Below, piece by piece: positions 1-12,800 of a DNA stretch of 64,000 bases; position 1 is the first letter of the stretch, and each line of letters begins with the position of its first letter. Source of the DNA: Piliocolobus tephrosceles. Taxonomy: Eukaryota > Chordata > Mammalia > Primates > Cercopithecidae. The position numbers were made by a program, and so were the translations under genes. The notes beneath the pieces are model-generated. The model did not search any database. It was not told the DNA's origin and saw nothing but the letters and a program-made list of their open reading frames with translations. Where the stretch lies: contig NC_045446.1 of NCBI RefSeq assembly GCF_002776525.5, positions 62,054,160 through 62,118,159 of the forward strand. Reading direction: 5' to 3'.

Positions 1-90
1 TAAAGGCCTGGGGAGTGGTAGATGGCCCTTGAAATAGTAGGTTGGGGCCATATTATGGGGGATTTGACAGCCTCGCTAAGAATGTCGGAT

Positions 91-278
91 CCTCTCTACT
101 AAAAATACAAAAATTAGCCAGGCATGGTGGCATGTGCCTGTAATCCCAGCTACTCGGGAGGCCGAGACAGGAGAATCGCTTAAACCTGGGAGGCAGAGGC
201 TACAAGTGAGCCGAGATCAAGCCATTATACTCCAACCTGGGCAACCTGAGCAAGACTCCATCTCAAAATAAATAAAAG
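91..278 (+). repeat. Alu, partial (5' part missing)
   Basis: Starts at the CTCTACTAAAAATACAAAAA centre of an Alu and runs to the CTCCATCTCAAAATAAATAA tail. In an RNF121 intron. Confidence 0.85.
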
Positions 279-683
279 GAATGTTGGATCCTGTCCTTTA
301 TGCAGGGGGACTGTTCAAGCAGAGAAATGACATGGTCAAGATTTCGTGTTCGGGGTACCATTCTTTCACTCCTCAAAAGGATAGACACTGAATGCAGGGA
401 GATTAACAAAGAGCTCATTGCAGTCAGCCAGCCAAGTGGTAGCAAGAGCTCAAATGGAAAGGAAAGAATATATCCGAGAGATAGTTGAGTGAGGGATGAA
501 AGGGAGGAGGAGTCAAATATGGTCCTAAGTTTCTGACTTGTATCACTAGTGGAGTTACCTTTGTCCAAAGTTGGAAGTACAGGAGAGGATCAAGCTAAAA
601 TAGAAAACAAGCTGCATTTGGGACTGTGGACAGAGCTGCAGAGGGAGCTGGCTAGAGCTGAAGTGCTTGTGTTTGTGTTTCAG

Positions 684-838
684 ATGGTGACCCTCTTTCA
701 GATGTGGGTTGTTCCCCTCTATTTCACAGTGAAGCTGCACTGGTGGAGGTTCCTAGTGATCTGGATCTTGTTCTCTGCTGTCACAGCCTTTGTCACCTTC
801 CGAGCCACCCGAAAACCTCTAGTACAGACAACCCCAAG
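684..838 (+). CDS. RNF121: RNF121 coding exon, first in window (internal exon)
   Basis: Encodes MVTLFQMWVVPLYF onward (51 codons plus 2 nt), with two hydrophobic stretches that read as membrane segments (MWVVPLYFTV and FLVIWILFSAVTAFVTF). The acceptor is TTTCAG at 678-683 and the donor is AG/GTGAGA, a U2-type intron. Confidence 0.95.
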
Positions 839-3800
839 GTGAGAGTTTAAATAGTGGGAAGAGCCCAGGTTTTCCGAAGCTAATGGGTTGGAATGCATGG
901 GAGGAGCATAGGTTTAGACTGAAAAAATTCCTGGTTTTGTCTGCCAAAATTACTTGGCATGGGGCACCTCTAAAACGAGCTGATTGGGAGACTCCCTCCC
1001 CTATTCATCGATTAAAAACCCCAGATATTTCTGTATAGCTTACTTCATGGTTTCAAGGTCTTTTTATATTAAAGGCAAACAAAAATAAGCAAATCATGGT
1101 GATCATTGTGGTCTCATTTTAAATGTTTTCTTCTGTGAACCCTTCTCTGATCTCTGAATTAGATTTTCCAGTATATTCTCTCATATTGCACAGTAGTGTT
1201 CCTTCATATAACTTACCACAATTTATAACTAAATACTGTTTTGAGTATCTGTCTCCCTCACTAAACTTTTACCTCTGAGATCAGGAACCACATCCATTTT
1301 GTTTGTCACTGTATATTCAAGCCCTGCCATGGGGCCTGGCACATAGTAGCTTACTCTGTGAATTTTTGTTGAATGAATGAATCTTAGCAAATTTATAATT
1401 TTCCAATAAACAATACTTCCTTCTTGAGTCACAAAGCAGCCAGTGCCTGTATAATTCTTTTTATTTTATTCAAATTCGTTTCTCATTTGATCCTCCCAAC
1501 CAGCTTGTGAGGTAATTTAATATCTGTACTCAACAGAAAAAGAGATTTTCTCATTCATTCAAATAAGCACTTACTATGTGCCAGGCCCTGTGCTGAGCGC
1601 TGGGGATACAGAGCTGGATAAGACATGGTCCCTGTCTCAAGGAGTACTCTGTTTAATGGAGGAGATGGACGAGAAAGCTCCTGTTGCAGTGCAGTTGTTA
1701 AGTGCTATGACAGAGGTTTGTGTAGGTCCAAGAGGGCTTGACTGGCCAGCCTCAAAGTTGTGACCACCTGATCCAAAGTCTTTCAATTGTAGACTGCTCT
1801 TCTTTCTATTCTTATGTTCTACTTTCCTGCAAGCCTTTCTCTGGCCTTCTGGAGTTTCATTGTTTAAGGTGAAATAGGTGATCCAGAAGTTTCTCTCTGG
1901 CTTTGGTAATTTACTTTAAGGGCCATTGTGGAAGATACAGGATGTGGAGCCGGATGAATGTGGATTGGGACCTCTAGCCCTGCCACTTGTTCAACTGTAT
2001 GACCTTACCTTTCTGAGCCTTGAATTCTTCATCCCTAAAAATGGGACAGTAATTGCTACCTCACATAGGGAGATAAGGTGATATGAAGAAAAAGTGTAAT
2101 AGAACAATGTAAGAGTCACCATGAACACTATAAACAGTGCAAACTTTTGGCTAAAATGATTGAAAATATGTCTCTAATATGGAGGATTTTTATAATAGTA
2201 ACTACTACCTTTTTTTTTTTTTTTTTTTGAGACGGAGTCTCGCTCTGTCGCCCAGGCTAGAGTGCAGTGGTGCAATCTCAGCTCACTGCAAGCTCTGCCT
2301 CCTGGGTTCACACCATTCTCCTGCCTCAGCCTCCCGAGTTGCTGGGACTACAGGCGCCCACCACCATGCCTGGCTAATTTTTTGTAGTTTTTTAGTAGAG
2401 GCGGGTTTTCATCATGTTAGCCAGGATGTCTTGATCTCCTGACCTCATGATCTGCCCGCCTCGACCTCCCAAAGTGCTGGGATTACAGTTGTGAGCCATC
2501 GTGCCCAGCCAGTAACTCCTTGCTATTTATTTATTTATTTATTTATTTATTTAGAGACAGTGTCTTACTCTGTCGCCCAGGCTGGAATGCAGTTCACTGC
2601 AACCTCTGCCTCCCGGGCTCAGGCAATTCTCCTGGCTCAGCCTCCCAAGTAGCTGGGATTACAGGTGTGTGCCACCACACCCAGCTAATTTTTTTTTTTT
2701 TGTATTTTTGGTAGAGACCACGTTGGCCAGGCTGGTCTTAAACTCCTGACCTCAAGTGATCTGCCTGCCTGGGGCTCCCAAAGTGCTGGGATTACAGGTG
2801 TGAGCCACCATGCCCGGCCCTGTAACTAACATTTGATAGTGCTTTACAATTTCAAAGCACTTTTTAAAAACAGAGATGAGGTCGCACTCTGTCGCCCAGG
2901 ATAGAGTGCAGTGCCATGATCACAACTCACTGCAGCCTCATCCTCCTCGGCTCAACCAGTTTTCCCATCTCAGTCTCTGGAGTAGCTGGGACTACAGGCA
3001 TGCTCCACCTTGCCTGGCTATTTTTTTATTTTTATTTTTAGTAGAGACAAGGTCTCACTGAGTTTCCTAGGCTGGTCTCGAACTCCTGAACTCAAACAAT
3101 CCTCCCACCTCAGCCTCCCAAAGTGTTGGGATTCCAGGTGTGAGCCATTATACCTGCCTTGGAGCACTTTCATAAACATCCTTATTTGTACTATACATGC
3201 AGCATTTCATGAACATGTATTATATACCAGGAAATGGGCTCCGTATACCTCTCTTGTCTCAAAGAGGTGATTTGACTTATCTGAGGTTACCCAGCTACTA
3301 AAACATCACTTAATCCATATTGAGTTTTTTGACCTAAAATTTCATGTCCCTTTCACTATGTCTCTCTCCGTTATGATCAGTGCAAACCCTGGAGAATGGA
3401 ACTGTGTGTATTCTTTAAGACAGCACTAGAAGGAAGATGTTTGGGTCCTTTCTCTAGCCTGAGAAACCATCACTGCTTGCCTGGCCACAGCAAGGAGGCA
3501 CGGGCAGAGAAGGACCTTGACTTTCCTCCCTAGGGCTCAGCAGGGTTGGTAGTAACCTAGTCAGCTCTCAGGATCCACACAGACTTGTGCTGCTTATTCA
3601 GGCAGATTGCTAACTTGTTCATTAGCTCCCATCAGAGATAGAGTAGTGGCTCCTGATGATGGGAACCCACTCTTGTAGCCTTTAAAAGGCTCTGGTTTGG
3701 CCAAGCAACAGCGGTTTATGCTTGTAATCCCAGCACTTTGGGAGGCTGAGGTGGGAGGATCCCTTGAGCCTAGGAGTTGGAGGCCAGCCTGGGCAACATT

Positions 3801-6800
3801 GCAAGACCCTGTCTCTAGCCAAAAAAAAAAAAAAAAAAAAAGGCCCTGGTTCATTCAGGAAACCGTCTTTCTTGCTGAGTCTAGTAACTGGGATCCATCA
3901 TGTACACTGTTCTTTATTGGCTGCTGGGGCATACTACTGCTCCTTCAGGAACATGAACAACCCCATTCTACTTCACCACCACCACACACTTGTATCCAAC
4001 TCAAAAGGTACTTCTTAAGTGCCTCTCTCCTTTCCCTTCTCCCTCAGAAGAAAATTCATTTCAGAAGCAAATTCATTATACATCATTTCATTTTTGGCTT
4101 GTGGATAGGAACAAAGCTGTATTCAGACTAACCAGGCCCAGGTACAAAAAACCCGTAGCTCATTCTACCTCGGATTTGTCTCTTGATTTCTGTTTCTGAA
4201 CAACTAGCCTTCCTGCCTGTTAATCTTCTGAGCATAGTTGTGTTTACTACTTTTTACTTCCTCATTTGAGGTGTCATAGCTGTCTAAGGTCAGCTGTGCT
4301 CCTTCTGTGAGGCAGAAACTGCCTTTTTAGGAATCTTTTCCTTGGTCTGAGACCGTGAAAATACAAAGCACAGCCGGGCGTGGTGGCTCACGCCTGTATT
4401 CCCAGCACTTTGGGAGGCTGAGGCAGGCGAATCATGAGGTCAGGAATTTGAGACCAGCCTGGCCAATGTGGTGAAACCCCATCTCTGCTAAAAAAATATA
4501 AAAATTAGCCAGGTGTGGTGGTGAGCACCTGTAGTCCCAGCTACTCAGGAGGCTGAGGCAGAAGAATCGCTCGAACTCGGGAGGCAGAGGTTGCAGTGAG
4601 CCAAGGTCGCGCCACTGCACTCCAGCCTGGGTAACAGAGCAAGACTCCATCTCCAAAAAAAAAAAAAAGAAAATACAAAGCACTACTTCTCGAGTATATG
4701 GAGGCATTTCTGCAGTTAAGGGAGTGAGCAGCTTTGAATAGTAACCGAAGTTGCTCAGTAAGTCCTGAGCAAAGACCCCATTGATGTGAGAATAAAGGAG
4801 TCTTGTGATCCAGTGACCACTGAGGCCAGAATCTCTGTGTCAGCTGCACTAACTTTCTCTCCTTTCCCCAGGTTGGTTTATAAGTGGTTCCTGCTAATCT
4901 ATAAAATCAGCTATGCCACTGGCATCGTTGGCTACATGGCTGTCATGTTTACCCTCTTTGGTCTTAACTTATTATTCAAGTGAGTACCCTTTGTTTTTGT
5001 TTTTGCTGGAGTTTGGGGACGAGTGGCTCTTGAGATGTACCTCTTGCTGCAAGTCATGGTTATTAACAGGAGGGACATAATATCCAGGATAGGAGACTTG
5101 GGTGCTGTGGAGGAATGGGAGAAGACAGGCTCTCCGTGATTTGTGCTGGCGGAAAGCAAGGAATGTCTGAATATATACAGTGTCAAAGTCCTAAATCATT
5201 TAATATTTTCCAAGGCTTTATATTTTAGTGGAAAAGTCTAGTAACCAAAGTAAGCATAATAGTTATTATAACCTGCTATCCATTATTCTATCACTTTAAC
5301 AGAGCTGTTTTTCTCATCGGTGTGTACTGTTTGTTTGCAACATCCACTCTGCATGAATGGCCTTATGTTCAACTAGGCCAGGGGTTGGCAAACTGTGCCC
5401 TCTGTGCCAAATAGCCCACAACCTGTTATTATGAAATGAAGTTTTACTGGAACATAGTCATGCTCATTCATTTATATATTGCCTGTGGCTGTTTTTCCAC
5501 TAAAACAGCAGAGTTGAATAGTCGTGATAAAGATCATATGGGCTACAAAACCTAAAATATTTACCATCTGGCCCTTTATAGGAAAAGTTCGCTGACTCTT
5601 GGGCTAGACCATCAACCTACATGACCATGGTTGGCTACAGCTAGCAACAGATTTGACTTAGAAGGATACAAAACAAAAAGATAGAGCAGAGCAGTGTCTG
5701 CAGTCTTCACAGTAGACTCAGAGCTTTGGTATGAGGGAATGAGATGACACAGACCGGTGTGGAAGCCACCCTGGCCTAGGAGCCCCATTCCCCCAGGAAC
5801 ACATCCAGTTTCAAGAATGTCCCAGTCCAGATGCGTTGTACTAATCACAGGTCATAATTAGTGTTTCCTGTAATATAGCTGACATTCGACGAGATTTCTC
5901 AGGAAACAGCTGTAGAAAGTTAAGCCATGGATGTTAAGTCCTGCTTCATTGTTGGGCACTTAGGTTGTTTCAATTTAGTACCGTCATAGATAACGCTGCT
6001 CTGTTGCTTCCTAAGGGTGCATTCCTAGGAATGGAATTTTGGCTATTGCCTCAGTTGTTATAAGCCTTCCAGAAGATCTCTATTAGCTTACAGGTCTTCC
6101 TACCCCGAATTGAATCAGGTGCCAAGAAATCCTGAGCTCAAAGACTGGAGCGTACAGTGAGTCAGTGAGACAGATGAGGGTGGAAATATGATTTCTTGGA
6201 TGAAATACTGGTGGCTGTGGACAGTGGATCACGAGGAGCCCTAAGCCTAGGACAGTGCACTGAAGCTAGAGATTTAGGATTCAAATTTAAGATAATGAAT
6301 GGAATGATCACTGGCCTCTTCCCTGAGCCTAGGCAGGAGTAGGAGTCTCTGAAAGGAGTTTATTTTAGGACAAGTAAAAATAAATCCTGGCCAGGTATGG
6401 TGGCTCTCACTTGTAATCCCAGCTATTTGGGAGGCTGAGGCAGGAGGACTGCTTGAGGCCAGGAGTTCAAGACCAAGCTGGACAACATATTGAGACCCTC
6501 AACTCTAGAAAAAAGAAAAAAAGAAAATTAGCTGGATGTAGTGGTGTGCACCTGTATCCCCAGCTACTCAGGAGGCTGAGGTGGGAGGATTGCTTGAGCC
6601 CAGAAGTTCAAGGCTGCAGTGAGCTATGATTGTGCCACTGCATTCCAGCCCAGGTGACAAAGGGAGACCCCCATCTCAAAAAAAATATAAATAAAATAAA
6701 TCCTATTTTATATAGTGAGAGCACACTCATGAAATTCTTTCTTCCGGGGGTAGTACAGGCTGAAAGAATAAACAGGCTCCTGAAGGGTTTAGATGAATTC

Positions 6801-9800
6801 ATCACTGTAGAGTCAAACACATCTTGTCGAAGAAAACAGATATCTCCTGGAAACTTTCTAACCTGTATGGTTAAAAAAAAAAAAATCAATATTCTGTATT
6901 ATGGATTTTTTTTTCTTTTTTTTTTGAGATGGAGTCATGCTTTATCACCCAGGCTAGAGTGCAGTGGCTCACTGCAACCTCCACCTCCCGAGTAGCGGGT
7001 TCAAATGATTCTCCTGTCTCAGCCTCCTGAATAGCTGGGACTACAGGCGTGTGCCACCACACCTGGCTAATTTGTGTATTTTTAGTAAGGATGGGGTTTC
7101 ACCATGTTGGCCAGGCTGGTTTTGAACTGACTTCAGGTGATCCACCTGCCTTGGCCTCCCACAAATGTTGGGATTACAGGCGTGAGCCACCACGCCTGGC
7201 CTCTGCATTATGTTTTAAATATAATTCTTCTGTAATTAGTTTCTTTTTACTTGCCTAAACTCTACAATGAGGAAAACAGAATTGAGAATCTTGATCATTT
7301 TTGTGCTACTGATCAAATTAATTGGCGTAAGATCAATGATTTCTAGTGAGTTAAATATTCAAGGTTCATAAGCAAATGCAACTTTGTATGTAAATATAAT
7401 TTGTAACTAAGCAAATACATACGGTTCTTTGTACAAATATTTTAACAAAGATAATTTTCTTTTTTTTTTTTTTTTTGAGACAGAGTCTTGCTCTGTTGCC
7501 CGGGCTGGAGTGCAGTGGCCGGATCTCAGCTCACTGCAAGCTCCGCCTCCCGGGTCCACGCCATTCTCCTGCCTCAGCCTCCGGAGTAGCTGGGACTACA
7601 GGCGCCCGCCACCTTGCCCGGCTAGTTTTTTGTATTTTTAGTAGAGACGGGGTTTCACCATGTTAGCCAGGATGGTCTCGATCTCCTGACCTCGTGATCC
7701 GCCCGTCTCGGCCTCCCAAAGTGCCGGAATTACAGGCTTGAGCCACCGTGCCCGGCAACAAAGATAATTTTCTATAACAAAGATTTATAGATTCAAGGTT
7801 GCAAATTATTGGTCCTTGGAATTATTGAACCTTCTAATGTTATAGGCAAGATCTTTATCCTTCTTGTTAAATAGATTTGGACCAAAATTTAACTTTGATG
7901 ACATGATACAGATTATTTATATATGTAGTTTATAATTTTATAGTAACTACTGTATATTAATAAATATTTACTAAGTTTATCTTTTTTTTTTTTTCTAAAC
8001 CTGTGTTTGACAAGCTGTTTCTGTAAAGGTCCAAATAGTAAATATTTCAGGTCTTATGGGACAATAGGACTATAGGCCAAGGCAGGTGGATCACCTGAGG
8101 TCAGTTCAAAACCAGCCTGGCCAACATGGTGAAACCTCATCTTTACTAAAAGTACAAAAATTAACCGGGTGTGGTGGCACACGCCTGTAGTCCCAGCTAT
8201 TCAGGAGGCTGAGGCAGGGTTCATTTGAACCCGCTACTCGGGAAGTGGAGGTTGCAGTGAGCCACTGCACTCTAGCCTGGTACAAGAGGGAAAACTCCTA
8301 CCCTGTCCCACCCTGTTTGCCTGGGGAGGGGGCCAGGTCTCAGGTAGTGAGCATGCTTTGTGCTCAGTTGTCATAAGTTGAGACAATCTCAGAAGGAGGG
8401 GCATGTGGCCACTGGGATAATTTTCACTCTCTGCTCCAGTGACACCCAGATTCTGGCATGCCCTTTTCTCCTTATGGATAGCTCAGCTGCTTCAACTTGA
8501 GTGGCTAGCTGGAGGAGAGACAGCCCAGCAAGGCAGCTCACTTAATGTCTGGCACTTACCAACAGTGGAGTCCCCAACATGTAGGTCCCAAGGAGCCCAG
8601 GTCCTGGGCAGCTGCAAGTCATTGCCACCAGTTAGGGGAGGCAAGGACTAAGAGCAGAGTGAGGAAAAGGGGTAGGAGGGGATACTGTAGCTTGGTCTTT
8701 GCAGCCTACAGTGCTAGCCTCCCCCAGAGGTATTCATGGGCCATGTAAAAATAGGCAGCAGACTGGATTTGGTCATAGTTTGCCCACACTTGCTGTAGCC
8801 TTTGGGCCTTCTCGCTTTGGGCCCTGCTTTGTGTGTCCCAGAGTAGTAATCCAAAGAAGATATGTCTCAGGGTGGGTCTTTCTAGCTCTAATACTTCCCT
8901 TGCAGGATCAAACCAGAAGATGCCATGGACTTTGGCATCTCCCTTCTCTTCTATGGCCTCTACTATGGAGTTCTTGAACGGGACTTTGCAGAAATGTGTG
9001 CAGACTACATGGCATCTACCATAGGGGTGAGTTCATCCGGGTTCTTAAATACTTAATAGACTCTTGACACCTCCAAATTGTTCAAGTTGACGTCACTTGT
9101 TTAATGGACGAGAAAGGCACTAAGAGGTGAGATAAGCCAAATAAAATTCTTCAAGATGTGTGTATGCATGGACATTCCTTCCTTAAAGTTTGGAAAGCAA
9201 TACAGCCATAAAAAAGGATAAAACCATGTCCGTTGCAGCAACATGCTAGCTGGAGGCCTTTAGTGTAAAGGAACAGAAAACTAAATACTGCATGTTCTTT
9301 CTTATAAGTGGGAACTAAACGTTGGTTATTCATGGACATAAATATGGCAGCAATAGACACTGGGGGCTACTAGAGGAGGAGGGAGTGGGGACAGTGGTTG
9401 AAAAACTATCTGTTGGGTGCTGTGCTCAGTACATGGGCAACAGGATCATTCGTACCCCAGACCCCAGTATCACGCAGTATACCCATGAAACAAACCTGCA
9501 CATGTACCCTCTGAATCTAAAATAAAAGTTGAAATTATTTAAAAAAAAAATTAGCCAAATCTCAGATGTAACTATAATTTTTCTCTTTAGGGCCATTATA
9601 GGAAGGAGCCACTTTATCCAGCAGGAAGTTAACATTCATTCAGTAAATAGTTTGTAATGCCTGCTGTGTGTCTAGACACATAGCTATGTGCCCGAATTAC
9701 AAAAGTGTACAAAAATAAATATTGTTTTTGCCCAGATAAACTGGGTGGGAGATATGGCTATTATAGTAACAAACACAGATAAAAATAACATTACAACTTT

Positions 9801-12800
9801 AATAAGCGTTATGTAGGAAAGGTTCATGATGCTGTGAACACATGTAGTAATGTCATTTGACCTAGTCTCGGGGCTCAAAGATGGCTTCCTTGAAAAAGTG
9901 ACTGTGGAGCTGACTTGAACAATGAGTAGGAGTTAAGTGGATGAAGTGAGAACCAGGCAGCGGAAAAGAGCATTCGTAAGAGTCCTATCATGGGAGATAG
10001 TGTGGGTGTTTTTGAGGAACTAAGACCAGTGCGGTTGTATGGCCAAGAAGTGTCTGGAGAAGTAGTGACTAGACTAGAAAAAAGCCTGTAGGCCAAATTA
10101 AAGATTTTGATTTTTATACTAAAAATCCTGGGAGGGGCCGGGCACAGTGGCTCCCTTTGGAGGCCGAGGCAGGCAGATCGCTTGAGCCCAGGAGTTCAAG
10201 ACCAGCCTGAGCAACATAGTGAGACCCCATCTCTACAAAAAAATGAGAAAAAAAAAAAAAACTAGCCGGGCATGGTGGCACATGCCTGTAGTCCCAGTTA
10301 CTTCGGAGACCAAGGTGGGAGGTCACTTGAGCCTAGAAGTTTCAAGGCTGCTGTGACCTTGTTTATGCCACCAAACTACAGCCTGGGCAACAGAGCAAGA
10401 TGTTGTCTCTAAATAAGTAAAAATTCACAAAGTGTACAATAATCATGTAAGGGCACAACAATAAATGATGGGGCACAAAAGTGCCTAGTCCATATTTGGT
10501 TATTGTTTTTGAACTGCACAGTGGTAGGAGTTGCTCCTTACAATTTTTACTTTGTGAACTTTTATTCCTTGACTTAACTCACAACAGCTACAACAACAGC
10601 CACTGTCACCCACTGCTTTACCAAAAATTGGGGAAGTTTTCATACTTGCTTTATTAATCTTTAACTGTATGTGTAAAGCTACACATTTCATTTCAACATT
10701 TAATATTAAAAGTGTTTTGAGTCTTTATTTAAGGGACAATTTGGTGTCTCTTAAATAGAGGTTTGGTGATGTCTTTGTGACAGAAATATGACACAGGAAA
10801 TGAACTCATCAATTAGCCAGTGGTATAATTGGTTTTGTTATATGTCATTTCACTTAAAGTCACAGTTTCCAAGAAACTATCAATGAAGTTAAGAGAGGAC
10901 ATACTGTATTTGAGAAGTATTTTGGAGGTAAGTTAACAGGACTTAGATATAGTTTGGTTCTGAAGACTGAAGGGGAAAATATGAAAGAAATGTAGCTCTC
11001 TAAGCTGAGATTTCTGATTTGGCAACTGCTTGGATGGTAGTACCTTTCACTGGGATAGGAAATGCTGCAAGAGGAGCAGGTGGACCTCACGAAGAGATGC
11101 TGAAATATGGGTAAATTAACAACCAGTTTGAGAAATGCAAGTAAATATTTCTGATTTTTTTTTTCAGAATGGAAATATATCTTTGTTGTTTTGCTGTTTA
11201 TAAAAGAAATATGTTCTCTTTGTAATTATTTAAGCAACACAGAAGTGCTCTCTGTCTGAGTATCATCCCCCAAGACCCCACCCCAAGAAGGAGTATTTCC
11301 ATCACCTTGGGTAACTTTAGTACCGTTTAAGGCCAGGGACTTTTTCTCTCGGTATCATGGGAATATTCTAATTTTTTTCTCTACTGGATCAAATTGAAAA
11401 CTGTACATTGGATCACTTAAAAACAGTTTATTAGGTTCCTTTTTGAACAACTGTCTTGTATTTTACCTTCATTTCCCTCTTACCTATTTGTGTAGACATT
11501 GGATCTTCCTTTAACCAGTTCACTCCCCAGAAGAGATTTCTAGACCATGTCGCCATTTTGACCATTTTGAAGTATACAGTTCAGTGCCTTAATTACATTT
11601 GCAGAATTCTGCAACATTGTCACTGTCTAATTCCAAAATTTTTCATCATCTCAAACAAACTCTGCCCATTAAGCAGTAACTCCTCATTACCCCTCCCCAC
11701 AGCCCCTGGTTTACCTCTAATATACTTTCCATCTCTGTGAACATGCCTATTGTAGATATTTCTTGTAAATGGAATCATACAAGATTTGTGCCTTTGTCTC
11801 TGGCTTCTTTCACTTAGCGTAGTGTTTTCAGAGTTCATCCGTGTATAGAATGTATCATTCCTTTTTATGGCTGAATAGTATTCCATTGTGTGTGACACTG
11901 CATTCGGTTTATTCATTTATCTGTCGATAGGCACTTGGGTTGTTTCCACTTTTTGGCTACTGTGAGTAATGCTTGAGCACTGGTGTTTAAGTGTGTTTAG
12001 TCCCTAGTTTCATATCTTTTGGGTTTTTACCGAGAATGGAATTGCTCGGTCATTTGGTAAATCTATGTTTAACTTTTTGAGGACATGTCAAACTCTTTAC
12101 TTTCTTAGTTATGATAATGCTTAAGTGATATCTGTATTCATGAAACTTTTTTGACACTTCCTCTAATTTCTTTAAATTCCTTGAAGTGAGATTAATGGGT
12201 CAAAAGATGCAACAGTTTGAGACACCATGCTAAATGCTATCCGAAAGGCTTGAACCCCTTTTGCCGCTGCCATAGATGTCTGAGAATGCCCTTGTCACCA
12301 AACCAACATGGCACTTAATATTTCACTGTTTTAAATGTTGGAGAATATTGCTGTCCATTTCTGATGGAACCATAGTCTAGCGACAGAATGGCTTGCCTGA
12401 CAAAGCTCCTGATCACCAGCCCCCAGTCCTTCTCCCTCCTCTTTCCCTTATCCTTTGGTGCTGATCTAGCCCAGTCTACAGGTCCTGTTACATCTGACTT
12501 CCCAACTGTCTCTAGTCCGGTCACTTCTCCCCATCTGCCCAGCAAAGATGATGTCATTTTGACTCGTAAAAGATGACCTTTTCTAAACAGTTAAAAAAAA
12601 AAAAAAAAAAAAAGTCCTCTAACTGTGGGCCTCCCCCTGCCACTGTGCCTCCTCTCTAGAAGTCCTGAGGCTTCTGTGGAGCTTCCTACTTTGGCTGCTT
12701 CTCACCGCTTTTCCTATCTTTCCTTCCTGCTATTCTCCTTCAGTTCTACAGCGAGTCGGGCATGCCTACCAAACATCTTTCAGACAGCGTGTGTGCTGTG

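Noticed and set aside
2179..3270. Open frames with protein text such as SLALSPRLECSGAISAHCKL
   Set aside because: These are translations of reverse Alu elements, repeated all over the window.
3697..4131. 144-aa plus-strand frame
   Set aside because: Starts in an Alu monomer and reads through its A tail; no sign of an exonised product.
12388..12576. 62-aa frame ending near a poly(A) tract, a possible retrogene
   Set aside because: No recognised parent protein and no target-site duplication could be seen.
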